Shown: positions 40,389 to 48,637 of the stretch, one piece after another
Position numbering within the stretch: the first letter of the stretch is position 1
Layout of the letters: each line of letters starts with the position of its first letter
Source: WHSW01 sp963777775
GTDB taxonomy: Bacteria > Actinomycetota > Thermoleophilia > Solirubrobacterales > 70-9
Reading direction: 5' to 3'
NCBI GenBank assembly: GCA_963777775.1
Contig: CAVZRL010000009.1
Location: 496,001 to 560,000 of the forward strand
Length of the DNA: 64,000 bases
The notes under the pieces: model-generated
Seen by the model: the letters and a program-made list of their open reading frames with translations, nothing else
What the model was told of the DNA's origin: nothing
The model's database searches: none
Translations under genes and position numbers: made by a program

Positions 40389-40829
40389 CTAACCCCAAAG
40401 ACGCTTGCGGAAATAGACCCGGGAGTAGCCCTGCTCGCTGCGCCGGTCGTATTCCTCGTATCCGAAGCGCGCATAGAAGCCGAGGTTCTCGGTCATCCGC
40501 TCGTGGGTGTCGGCGCGGATCTCGCTGAACCCGTGCCGGACTGCGTCCTGCTCGGCGAACGCCATCAGCTCCCGCCCGAGCCCGGCGCCCTGCTCGGCGG
40601 GATCGACTGCGACCAGGTCGAGGTGGGCGCGGTCGCCGCGGCTACCGATCACCACCACCCCGGTGACGGGATCGCCGGTCACGTGAACCTCGCCGCGCTC
40701 GATCCGCTCGCCGTAGTCGGTGTTCATCGGCGCCGGCCGCCGGCCGATCCTCGGCACGTAGTGCGCGAACGCGCTCTCGACGACGCCGGTCACCGCCTCG
40801 ACGTCGGTTGGCCGCGCGGGCCGGATCAA
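40389..40829 (-). CDS. GNAT family N-acetyltransferase in the hom-thrC operon
   Basis: 146 residues from TTG 40829, overlapping the hom stop by four bases (TTGA-type overlap), with GAGGAAGAG upstream inside hom. The GNAT core is clear: LDLVAVDPAEQGAGLGRELMAFAEQ (acetyl-CoA site QGAGLG) and NLGFYARFGYEEY. Longer in-frame starts exist within hom but add unconserved sequence. Its place between two threonine-pathway genes suggests co-regulation, though the acceptor is unknown. Confidence 0.86.
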   Translation of the reverse strand: MIRPARPTDVEAVTGVVESAFAHYVPRIGRRPAPMNTDYGERIERGEVHVTGDPVTGVVVIGSRGDRAHLDLVAVDPAEQGAGLGRELMAFAEQDAVRHGFSEIRADTHERMTENLGFYARFGYEEYDRRSEQGYSRVYFRKRLWG

Positions 40830-42091
40830 ACGAACTCTTCCTCGATCACGCGGATCGCGCGCGGCGGCGAGCGCAGGAAGTCGAGCTCGCCGATCTCCGC
40901 CAGCGCGGACTCGAAGCGCCGTTCGGCGCACTCGTGGATCACCATCACCAAGCGCGCGTCGTCGCCGAGCCCGCGCTGGACGACGCTCTGGACCGAGATC
41001 TCGTTGCGCCCGAGCACGTCGGCGATCCGGGCCAGGACCCCGGGGCGGTCGGCGACCTCGAGGTGAAGGTAGAAGGACGAGGAGACCTCGCTCACCCTGC
41101 CGAGCTCACGGCGCAGCCGGTGCACGGGCGCCTCGCCGGCGAGGATCGAGACGACGTCGCCGAGCACCGCGGTCGCGGTCTCGACCCCGCCGGCGCCGGG
41201 GCCCGACATCGTGATCTCGGTGATCGACGGTGCCTCCACCATGACCGCGTTGAAGGGGCCCTCGACCGGGGCCAAGGGGTGGCCGCGGTAGAGGAAGCAA
41301 GGGAAGACGCGAACGCTGATCCCCTCGCCGATCAGCTCCGCGACGCCGAGCAGCTTCAGCGACAGCCCGAGCTCCTTCGCATAGGCGAGGTCGTCGGGCT
41401 GGATCTCGGTGATCCCCTGATAGGAGACGTCGTCGAGCGCGACGTCCGTATGGAATGCGAGCCGGGCGAGGATCGCCATCTTGGCCGCCGCGTCGGCGCC
41501 GCCGACGTCGTCGCTCGGATCCGCCTCCGCGTAGCCGAGCTCCTGGGCGCGGGCCAGGGCCTCGGCATAGGCGACCCCGGTCCCGGCCATCTCGGAGAGG
41601 ATGAAGTTGGTCGTCCCGTTGACGATCCCGAACACCTTCGTGATCTTGGTCGCTGCAAGGCTCTCCTGGATCACCCGGATCACCGGCACCACCCCGGCCA
41701 CCGCGGCCTCGAAGCGAAGCTGGACCCCGTTCTCGCGGGCGGTCTCGAACAGCTCCTCGCCGTGCCGCGCGACGAGCTGCTTGTTCGCGGTCACCACGTG
41801 GCGGCCCGCCCGTAGCGCCCGCAGCACGTAGTCGCGGGCGGGGTCGATCCCGCCGATCAGCTCGACGACGATCTCGCTGCGCTCGAGGATCTGCTCGAAG
41901 TCGCCCTCGGAGCGACGCAGGACCCCGGCGAGCTCGAGCGGCCGTCCGGCCGCCGCCTCGATCTCGGCGGCGCTGTCGGCGACCAGGTCGGCGAAGGCGC
42001 CGCCGACCGTCCCCCGACCCAGTAAGCCTATGCGCGCCACCTCCTCCGCTTCGCGTCCGGGGGTGGCGCGGTCTGTCGAGGGACTACTCAT
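40826..42091 (-). CDS. hom: Homoserine dehydrogenase
   Basis: 421 residues. N-terminal NAD(P)-binding motif IGLLGRGTVGG (21-31), substrate-domain motifs NGTTNFILSEM and GYAEADPSDDVGGADAAAKM, and a C-terminal ACT domain (~335-415) that usually gives threonine feedback inhibition. Reduces aspartate semialdehyde to homoserine. Its start overlaps the end of lysA by eight bases. Overlap on both sides marks a lysA-hom-GNAT-thrC operon. Confidence 0.95.
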   Translation of the reverse strand: MSSPSTDRATPGREAEEVARIGLLGRGTVGGAFADLVADSAAEIEAAAGRPLELAGVLRRSEGDFEQILERSEIVVELIGGIDPARDYVLRALRAGRHVVTANKQLVARHGEELFETARENGVQLRFEAAVAGVVPVIRVIQESLAATKITKVFGIVNGTTNFILSEMAGTGVAYAEALARAQELGYAEADPSDDVGGADAAAKMAILARLAFHTDVALDDVSYQGITEIQPDDLAYAKELGLSLKLLGVAELIGEGISVRVFPCFLYRGHPLAPVEGPFNAVMVEAPSITEITMSGPGAGGVETATAVLGDVVSILAGEAPVHRLRRELGRVSEVSSSFYLHLEVADRPGVLARIADVLGRNEISVQSVVQRGLGDDARLVMVIHECAERRFESALAEIGELDFLRSPPRAIRVIEEEFV

Positions 42092-43403
42092 CGCGGGCGG
42101 TCAGATCCTCGTAGGTCTCGCGGCGGACGACGAGGCGGGCGTCGCCGGCGCTGCAGAAAACGATCGGCGGTCGCGGAACCGCGTTGTAGTTCGAGGCCAT
42201 CGCGTAGCCGTACGCTCCGGTCGCGGGCGTGACCAGGAGATCGCCGCGGCGGGGTTCTGAGAGAACGGCGTCGCGGACGATCACGTCGCTCGACTCGCAA
42301 TGCATGCCGGCGATCGTCGCGGTCGTCTCGGGCTCGGCGTCGGCGCGATTGGCGATCAGCGCCTCGTAGCGCGAGCCGTAGAGCATCGGTCGCAAGTTGT
42401 CGGACATGCCCCCGTCGACGGCGACGTAGGTGCGCACGCCCGGGATCTCCTTCACCGTGCCGACCGTGTACGCGGTGATCCCGGCGTTGCCGACCAACGA
42501 CCGCCCCGGCTCGACCAGGATCCGCGGCGGCGAGCCGAAGCTGCGTTCGACCCCGGCGACCTTGACCTCGGCGTAGGTCTCGATCGACGGCGGATCGTCG
42601 GCAGCGGTGTAGGCGATCCCGAGCCCGCCGCCGACGTTGAGCAGCCGGCACCAGGCCGGGTCCGCGAGCTCGGCGAGGGCCTCGATCGCCCGCACGTACG
42701 GGTCGAGCTCGAAGATCTGTGAGCCGATGTGGGCGTGCAGGCCGACCAGGTCGAGGCTCCGCGAGGCGAGCACGGCCTCGACCGCATCGGCAGCCAGGCC
42801 GTCGGCCATCCCGAGCCCGAACTTGGAGTCGAGCTGGCCGGTCTGGACATGGGCGTGGGTCTCCGCCCTGACCCCGGGCGTGACCCTGATCAGGACCCGC
42901 TGGCGGGCGCCGTTCTCAGCACAGATCGTGTCCAGGCGGTCGATCTCGGCGAGCGAGTCGCAGATCACGTGCCCGACCCCGGCCGCCACAGCCTGGCGCA
43001 GCTCGGCGTCGCTCTTGTTGTTGCCGTGCATGTGCACGCGACCGGGGTCGAATCCAGCTCGTAACGCCAGGTGCAGCTCGCCGCCCGAGGCGACGTCGAT
43101 CGAGAGGCCCTCCTGCTCGAAGACCCGGCAGGCGGCGGTGAAAGGCGCCGCCTTGCTCGCGTAGACGACCTCGAAGTCGTCGCAGAGGCCGGCGAAAGCC
43201 TCCAGGTACCGGCGGGCGCGGGAGCGCATGTCGTCCTCGGCATAGATGTAGGCGGGGGTGCCGAACTCGTGGCCCAGCTCGACCACGTCACAACCCCCGA
43301 CCTCGAGGTGGCCCCGGTCGTTGACCCGCGCCCCGCGCGGGTACACGGCCGACCCCGCGATCGGGTCGCTACGGGCGCCGGCCTGGCTCGTTTCGGTGCT
43401 CAT
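42084..43403 (-). CDS. lysA: Diaminopimelate decarboxylase
   Basis: 439 residues. The last step of lysine synthesis, meso-DAP to lysine. PLP lysine in YASKAAP (K84), the glycine-rich phosphate loop NVGGGLGI, EPGRSLVGNAG, and the active-site cysteine in GMHCESSDV. Tandem with hom and thrC. Starts 51 bases after the M23 peptidase on the same strand, so may belong to the same riboswitch-controlled transcript (inference). Confidence 0.95.
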   Translation of the reverse strand: MSTETSQAGARSDPIAGSAVYPRGARVNDRGHLEVGGCDVVELGHEFGTPAYIYAEDDMRSRARRYLEAFAGLCDDFEVVYASKAAPFTAACRVFEQEGLSIDVASGGELHLALRAGFDPGRVHMHGNNKSDAELRQAVAAGVGHVICDSLAEIDRLDTICAENGARQRVLIRVTPGVRAETHAHVQTGQLDSKFGLGMADGLAADAVEAVLASRSLDLVGLHAHIGSQIFELDPYVRAIEALAELADPAWCRLLNVGGGLGIAYTAADDPPSIETYAEVKVAGVERSFGSPPRILVEPGRSLVGNAGITAYTVGTVKEIPGVRTYVAVDGGMSDNLRPMLYGSRYEALIANRADAEPETTATIAGMHCESSDVIVRDAVLSEPRRGDLLVTPATGAYGYAMASNYNAVPRPPIVFCSAGDARLVVRRETYEDLTARDE

Positions 43404-43454
43404 CGGGCGACCGATTGTGACGGCAGAGCGCCGGCGTTCGCCCGGAGCCGTCGA

Positions 43455-44621
43455 TCAGAGGTATCCGAGCGGGTCGACGGCGCCCCCGTTGACGCGGATC
43501 TCGAAGTGCAGGTGGTCGCCGAAGCAGCTTCCGGTGCAGCCGACGTACCCGATCACGTCACCCTGGCCGACGCTGGCGCCGACGCTGGTCGCGTAGCTGG
43601 ACTGGTGCGCGTAACAGGACGAGAGGCCGCTGCCGTGGTCGATGCAGGTGTAGTTGCCGTAGCCGCTGGTGGGCGCCGCGAGGATCACCCTGCCCGCCTG
43701 CGCGGCCCGGATCGGGGTCCCGGCGGGGACCGCGATGTCGATCCCCTCGTGCATTCGTCCCCAGCGCCAGCCGAAGGGCGAGGAGAGGGTCCCGTTGACC
43801 GGCCAGATCCAGCCCCCCGACGCACCCTGGACCGGGCCCGCGGGCAGCGGATCGGTGGAAGTCGACGAGGCGGCCTGGATCTGGGCCTGGATCTGGCCCT
43901 GGATGTCGCTGATGTCGCCCTCGAGCCGCTCGATGTCGGAGTGGACCGTGTCGAGCGCCGTCGCCTTGCGGTCACGGACCGCGTCGAGCTCGGCCTCGCG
44001 GGCCTCGAGCTGCATCCGGGTCCGCTCGAGCTCGGCCTTCTTGGCCGCGATCTCGTCCCGGGCCGCCTCGATCCGCGCGACCGCGTCGCGCGAGGCGTTG
44101 CGCAGGCCTCGCACCCTGCCGACGACGCCGGCGTCCTGCTCCTCGATCCGGCGCAGATACTCGTAGCGCTCGATCAGGTCGTCGAACCCGTCGGACTCGA
44201 GTATCACGGTGAGTACGTCGGGCTGATCGGAGCGGTAGATCGCGACCAGCCGCCGCCGCAGCACGTTGAGCGAGCGTCGAAGCTCCGACCGCAGCTGCTC
44301 GAGCCGGTCCTTCTCGCGCCGAAGCTGCGCCTTGACCCGGTCGAGCTCGGCCTGCACGATCGCCTCCCGGTTGCGCAGCACCGCGACCTCGCCGGCGAGC
44401 TGGTCGAGCTGGTCGTTGTAGCGCGAGAGCTCGGTCGAGAGCACGCCCTTTCGCTCCTGCTGCTGGTCGAGCTCGGCCTGCTTGGAGTCGAGCTCGCCCT
44501 GCAGGTCCTGCGCCCGGGCCCCGCCCGCACCGGCCAGGATCACGGCCGCGAGCAGGGCGGCGCCGAAGCCGGCGGCCGCCAGGCGTGCCTTGAGCGAAGT
44601 TCGGTTGTGGGCGGTGTCCAT
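43455..44621 (-). CDS. Secreted coiled-coil M23 peptidase (EnvC/murein hydrolase activator type)
   Basis: 388 residues. Signal peptide (~1-37), two long coiled-coil segments (~38-125 and ~165-250), a short Ser/Pro linker, and a C-terminal LytM/M23 domain (~270-388) with the zinc-site motifs HEGIDIAV and HLHFEIR both intact. An intact zinc site suggests it may cut peptidoglycan itself; the coiled-coil plus LytM layout is that of FtsEX partners. ATG 44621 lies directly behind a c-di-AMP riboswitch, pointing to control by cell-wall/osmotic signalling. Confidence 0.9.
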   Translation of the reverse strand: MDTAHNRTSLKARLAAAGFGAALLAAVILAGAGGARAQDLQGELDSKQAELDQQQERKGVLSTELSRYNDQLDQLAGEVAVLRNREAIVQAELDRVKAQLRREKDRLEQLRSELRRSLNVLRRRLVAIYRSDQPDVLTVILESDGFDDLIERYEYLRRIEEQDAGVVGRVRGLRNASRDAVARIEAARDEIAAKKAELERTRMQLEAREAELDAVRDRKATALDTVHSDIERLEGDISDIQGQIQAQIQAASSTSTDPLPAGPVQGASGGWIWPVNGTLSSPFGWRWGRMHEGIDIAVPAGTPIRAAQAGRVILAAPTSGYGNYTCIDHGSGLSSCYAHQSSYATSVGASVGQGDVIGYVGCTGSCFGDHLHFEIRVNGGAVDPLGYL

Positions 44622-44624
44622 CTG

Positions 44625-44763
44625 CGTTCGCCTGCGGAGTTAGCTGACGGGCTCGCGCTCTCGCGCTAGGCGCTGCGGATCTCTGCGATCCACGCCATTC
44701 GCCCCGGTGCGGGTTTGGGTCCCCCGCTCCGCCGGGCTCGGAACCCGGACGGACTCGGCGATC
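44625..44763 (-). promoter_or_regulatory. c-di-AMP riboswitch (ydaO/yuaA type)
   Basis: The minus strand contains the conserved class elements in order: GAGTCC, then CGGAGCGGGGGACCC, GGGGCGAAT, a hairpin (GGATCGCAGAGATCC), TAGCGC, and the 3' signature GAGCCCGTCAGCTAACTCC followed by GCAGGCG. The outer stem pairs ATCGCC at ~44758-44763 with GGCGAAC at the 3' end. This class binds c-di-AMP and in actinobacteria commonly controls cell-wall hydrolase genes, usually turning them off. The aptamer ends four bases before the M23 start codon, so control of ribosome access is likely. Confidence 0.9.
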
Positions 44764-44842
44764 TGCTCGCGCAGGGTAGCAATCAGGATGCCGGGCGCCA
44801 GGCGCCGGGCGTCCGGCGCGGCTCGGGCCTGCAAGCGGGTTT

Positions 44843-46156
44843 TCAGGCGGCGCTGGGCGCGGCGGCGGCTGGCTCGGGGGCCTCGGCGGCGATCGCGGCC
44901 GCCTCGAGCAGGCGCTCCTGATACTCGGCGACCTGCATCCGCGAGATCACCAGGCGCTGGATCTCTGCCGTGCCCTCGAACAGCTCGTAGATCTTCGCGT
45001 CGCGGAACCACTTCTCGAGCGGGCACTCGGCGGTGTAGGCGAACGGGCCGACGAGGTCCATCAGCGTTCGCGTCGCCCAGACGGCCACCTGTCCGGCCTT
45101 GAGCTTCGACATCGAGCCCTGGCCACCGGTCATCGGCACCCCGTTGCGGCCCATCCAGGCGGCGCGCTGGACCAGCAGGCGGGCAGCCTCGATCTCGGTC
45201 GCGACCTGGGCCAGGAGCTGCTGGTTGGCCTGGCGCTCGAGCGGCGGCCGCCCGGCGGTCGAGCTGCCGTCGAGCGCGGCCTCGAACGGGTCCGCCGGCA
45301 TCGCCCCGTTGCCGAGGTACGCGAGCGTCCACTCGTACGCGGCCTGGGCGATCCCGAGCGCCGAGGCGCCGACAATCGGCCGGGTCAGCTCGAAGGTGGC
45401 GAGCGCGTTCGATGCGCGCCCCGACGACTCGCCCGAGCGCGCGCGCTCGAGCCTTCGCTCCAGCTTCTCGATCCCGCCGAGCAGGTTCTCGACCGGGATC
45501 CGGCACTCCTCGAGCACCACCTCGGCCGTGTGCGAGGCGCGGATCCCGAGCTTCGACTCCTTCTTGCCCTGGCGCAATCCCGGCGTCCCCTTCTCGATCA
45601 CGAACGACGCCTGCCCGCGGTGTCCGAGCTCGGGGTCGACGGTCGCGACGACGACGTGGACGTCGGCGATCCCCCCGTTGGTGATGAAGACCTTGGTCCC
45701 GTCGAGCACCCATTCGTCACCGTCGCGGCGGGCCGTGGTCCGCAGGCTCTTGACGTCGGAGCCGGCCTGCGGCTCGGTGACCGCGTATGCGCCGAGCTTG
45801 ACCTCGTCGCCGACCCCGAAGCACTCGGGCACCCAGCGGGCGATCTGCTCCGGGGTCCCGGATGCGGCCAGCCCAGCCGCGGCGAGCCCCGAGCCCGAGA
45901 TCGCGAGCGCGATCCCGGCGCAGCCCCAGTGCAGTTCCTCGGCGGAGATCACCCCGAACATCCCGTCGGGATCCGAGCCCATCCGCTGCAGGTGCTCGAC
46001 CCCGCTCAGCCCGTGCTCGCGCGCGCTTCGGATCGGCTCCCAGGGGATCGACTCCTCGGCGTCGTGCTTGGCCGCCACCGGCCGAATCACGTCGGCCGCG
46101 AACCGGCGGCACTGCGCCTTGAACTCCAGTTGCTCGGCGTTGAGCGCGAAATCCAT
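44843..46156 (-). CDS. Acyl-CoA dehydrogenase
   Basis: 437 residues. FAD-dependent alpha,beta-dehydrogenation of an acyl-CoA. AYAVTEPQAGSDVKSL (FAD/substrate loop), KVFITNGGIADV, and the C-terminal YELFEGTAEIQRLVISR, which places the catalytic Glu in the usual helix. Closest in feel to short/medium-chain enzymes; chain length not assignable. ATG 46156 has GGAGG and GAGGGG upstream. A palindromic operator lies 65-78 bp upstream of the start. Confidence 0.92.
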   Translation of the reverse strand: MDFALNAEQLEFKAQCRRFAADVIRPVAAKHDAEESIPWEPIRSAREHGLSGVEHLQRMGSDPDGMFGVISAEELHWGCAGIALAISGSGLAAAGLAASGTPEQIARWVPECFGVGDEVKLGAYAVTEPQAGSDVKSLRTTARRDGDEWVLDGTKVFITNGGIADVHVVVATVDPELGHRGQASFVIEKGTPGLRQGKKESKLGIRASHTAEVVLEECRIPVENLLGGIEKLERRLERARSGESSGRASNALATFELTRPIVGASALGIAQAAYEWTLAYLGNGAMPADPFEAALDGSSTAGRPPLERQANQQLLAQVATEIEAARLLVQRAAWMGRNGVPMTGGQGSMSKLKAGQVAVWATRTLMDLVGPFAYTAECPLEKWFRDAKIYELFEGTAEIQRLVISRMQVAEYQERLLEAAAIAAEAPEPAAAAPSAA

Positions 46157-46220
46157 CCCCTCAGACCTCCATTGCCGTTCCTGGCCTCCGACACCGGGAC
46201 TCGGGCCCCGCGGTACCGAT

Positions 46221-46234
46221 TGACTCGTCAGTCA
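46221..46234. promoter_or_regulatory. Palindromic operator upstream of acyl-CoA dehydrogenase
   Basis: TGACT-CGTC-AGTCA, extended by T and A to six-base arms, in the 140-bp gap between the divergent acyl-CoA dehydrogenase and cell-wall-binding-repeat genes. The same 14 bases occur at 52619-52632 before the thiolase gene. The form fits a TetR/FadR-type dimer site; the regulator is not in the window. Confidence 0.65.
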
Positions 46235-46296
46235 ACCGAATCATACTGCTCGGGCGGGGGCACGCAAGCGCATGCTTTCGCCGTAGCCTTGCGCCC

Positions 46297-47622
46297 GTGC
46301 TCAGCTCGATCCGCTACTTCCTCGCCGACCTCGGCCACTGGCTCGGGCGCCATTGGGCGCTCGCCGGCGGCGCGATCGCGCTGGTCGCGGCGCTCGGGGT
46401 CGGCGTGTACCTGCTCGCGAGCGGCGGTGAGGACGACGTGGCCACCCCGGCCCCGGAGGTCGTGGTTCGCGAGGTGGCGGCCCCCGAGCGTCCCGACGAG
46501 CTCGGGTTCCCTGCCTTCGCGACCAAGAACACGACCCGGATCGGATCGCCGTCGCCGCCCGCCACCGCGGCCGCGGCCGCGCTCGCCGTCTTCCCCTCCA
46601 CCGGCGGGGTTCCCGGCCCGGCCGCGGTGAGCGTCGTCGACGCCGCCGACTGGCCGGCCGGGATCGCGGCGGCGTCGCTCGTCGCTGCGCCGGTCGGCGC
46701 GCCGCTGCTCGTCGCCGAGGACGGCGAGCTCGGCGAGCTCGGCGAGAGCGCGATCCGCGAGCTCGGCCCGGAGGGGTCTGCGCGCACGGACGGCACTCAG
46801 GTTTTCGCGCTCGGCGCGGCCGCCGGCTCCACGGATCTCGACGAGCTCGCGGTCGAGGGTGCCAACCCGGCCGAGGTCGCGGCCCGGGTTCTGGCGCTGC
46901 GCGCCCGCCTCGCAGGCAAGCCGGAGCACATCGTGGTCGCCAGCTCCGACGACCCCGCCTATGCGATGCCGGCCGCGAGCTGGGCGGCGCGGTCGGGCGA
47001 CCCGGTGCTGTTCGTCGGGCGCGAGACCGTGCCGGATGCGACCGCGAAGGCGCTCGAGCGCCACCGGGGAACCCCGGTCTACGTGCTCGGGCCGCCGACT
47101 GCGATCTCGGCCGCCACATTGAGGCGGCTCGAGCGCCTCGCCCCGACCGCCGAGCGGGTCGGAGCCGAGGGCGCGGTCACGAACGCGATCGAGTTCGCCC
47201 GCTTCGCCAGCGGCAGCTTCGGCTGGAACATCAACGATCCGGGTCACGGATTCGTGATCGCCAACGGGTCGCGGCCGCTCGACGCCGGCGCCGCAGCGCC
47301 GCTCTCGGCGAGCGGGACCTGGGGCCCGCTGCTCGTCGTCGAGGACAGCGAGGCGGTGCCGGCCGAGCTACGCGGGTACCTGCTCGACCTCAAGCCCGGC
47401 TACGAGGACGACCCGACCCGGGCGCTCTACAACCACATCTGGCTGATCGGCGACCCGTCGGCGATCTCGGTCGACTTCCAGGCCCAGGTCGACGAGCTGG
47501 CCGAGCTCGTGCCGGTAACGTCAGGCCCCGGCACGACCGGGCTCGTGCCGGGCCCGGGGGCGGTCGAGTCCTCGCCCGACGAGCCCGCCGGCGACGGCGA
47601 GCGAGACGACCAGCAGCGATGA
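46297..47622 (+). CDS. Membrane-anchored cell-wall-binding-repeat (CWB2-like) protein
   Basis: 441 residues. A single N-terminal membrane helix (~22-42) is followed by an extracytoplasmic region with repeats of the cell-wall-binding repeat 2 type: SLVAAPVGAPLLVAED, DPVLFVGRETVPDATAKAL, VYVLGPPTAISAATLRRLERL and VWLIGDPSAIS-like ends. The C-terminus is a low-complexity acidic/Pro tail. Such repeats bind anionic wall polymers or bear a Rossmann-like fold. Divergent from acyl-CoA dehydrogenase, so it might share the palindromic operator. Its stop overlaps the next start. Confidence 0.72.
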   Translation: MLSSIRYFLADLGHWLGRHWALAGGAIALVAALGVGVYLLASGGEDDVATPAPEVVVREVAAPERPDELGFPAFATKNTTRIGSPSPPATAAAAALAVFPSTGGVPGPAAVSVVDAADWPAGIAAASLVAAPVGAPLLVAEDGELGELGESAIRELGPEGSARTDGTQVFALGAAAGSTDLDELAVEGANPAEVAARVLALRARLAGKPEHIVVASSDDPAYAMPAASWAARSGDPVLFVGRETVPDATAKALERHRGTPVYVLGPPTAISAATLRRLERLAPTAERVGAEGAVTNAIEFARFASGSFGWNINDPGHGFVIANGSRPLDAGAAAPLSASGTWGPLLVVEDSEAVPAELRGYLLDLKPGYEDDPTRALYNHIWLIGDPSAISVDFQAQVDELAELVPVTSGPGTTGLVPGPGAVESSPDEPAGDGERDDQQR

Positions 47623-47852
47623 GCGAGAGCGAACGACCCGACCGCCTCGGTGGTCGCGAGATCACAGCCGAGGAGGTGCGCGAGCTCGCCGGGCCCTCGA
47701 CCCCCCACTTCGCGCTTCAGATCCGCAACCGGATCGAGCGCCTGATCGCGCCGCTCCCGGCCGATCACCCGGCCCGCCTCGAGGGCGAGCGTCAGATCGC
47801 CCGCCTGAACGAGCTCGCCCGGCACTCCGGCGACCCGCGGGCGGACGGGTGA
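47619..47852 (+). CDS. Small charged protein of unknown function
   Basis: 77 residues, not recognised. ATG 47619 overlaps the previous stop (ATGA) and its end overlaps the next start (GTGA), so it is translated in series with both neighbours. It contains EITAEEVRELAGPSTPHFALQIRNRIERLIAPLP, a likely helix pair, and is strongly charged, with no membrane segment. Codon use matches its neighbours. Confidence 0.6.
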   Translation: MSESERPDRLGGREITAEEVRELAGPSTPHFALQIRNRIERLIAPLPADHPARLEGERQIARLNELARHSGDPRADG

Positions 47853-48637
47853 GCGCGGAGAGCGCGCCGCAGCCTCCGGCCTCCGCCCTGGCGCGAGCGC
47901 GGGCGCTGCTCGCCGATCCGGTCGCGGCCGAGCGCGAGCCGAACGAGGCGGGATACCTCGACCTGCTCGCACGGCCGCTCGAGTCGACCGGGGTGACCCA
48001 GGACCTGATGGTGAGCCACTTCGTCCCGGCGATCTACGAGCGCTACTGGCGCCCGGCCCTGGGCCGGGTGGCAAAGGGACTGACCGGGCCGGGGATGGCG
48101 GAGGAGATGCGGATCGCCAGGCTGCTGCTCGGACTCGGCCGGGGCGACTTCGTGCTCGACCTCGCCTGTGGGCCGGGCAACTTCTCGCGCGAGTTCGCGC
48201 GCGCGGTCGGCCCGGAAGGCCTGGTCGTCGGCGTCGACGCCTCGGCGACGATGCTCGAGCGTGGCGGCCGCGAGCTGCACGCCTCGGGGGATGAGAACCT
48301 GGTCCTGTTCCGCGCTTCCGCGACCGAGCTTCCGTTTCGCGACGCGAGCTTCGACGCCTGCTGCTGCTTCGCCGCCCTGCACCTGTTCGACGACCCGTTT
48401 GCCGCCCTCGACGAGATCCGCCGCGTGCTCCGGCCGGGCGGGCGGATCGCGCTCATGACCTCGATCCGGCGAGAGCTGACGCTGAGGCCGCTGAAGCCGT
48501 TGCTCGAGCGCGCGAGCGGGATGCGGCTGTTCGAGGGCGACGAGATCGTCGCTGCACTCGAGCACCGCGGCTTCGCCGGTATCCACCGCCGCCTCTCGGG
48601 GATGGTCCAGTTCGTCGGCGGGCGCCTGCCTACATGA
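47849..48637 (+). CDS. Class I SAM-dependent methyltransferase
   Basis: 262 residues from GTG 47849. The SAM-binding motif VLDLACGPGNFSREFAR is followed by VVGVDASATML, ASATELPFRDASFDACCCFAALHLFDDP, and LRPGGRIALMT, the usual order in UbiE/Methyltransf_11 enzymes. Its N-terminal ~75 residues (including ISY-like HFVPAIYERYWRPALGRV) resemble prenyl/lipid methyltransferases. The substrate is unknown. It converges on the antiporter gene with eight bases of overlap. Confidence 0.85.
   Translation: MSAESAPQPPASALARARALLADPVAAEREPNEAGYLDLLARPLESTGVTQDLMVSHFVPAIYERYWRPALGRVAKGLTGPGMAEEMRIARLLLGLGRGDFVLDLACGPGNFSREFARAVGPEGLVVGVDASATMLERGGRELHASGDENLVLFRASATELPFRDASFDACCCFAALHLFDDPFAALDEIRRVLRPGGRIALMTSIRRELTLRPLKPLLERASGMRLFEGDEIVAALEHRGFAGIHRRLSGMVQFVGGRLPT

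Noticed and set aside
44794..44806. GGCGCC-A-GGCGCC as a terminator between acyl-CoA dehydrogenase and the riboswitch
   Set aside because: The loop would be one base and no T-run follows; likely just GC-rich repeat text.
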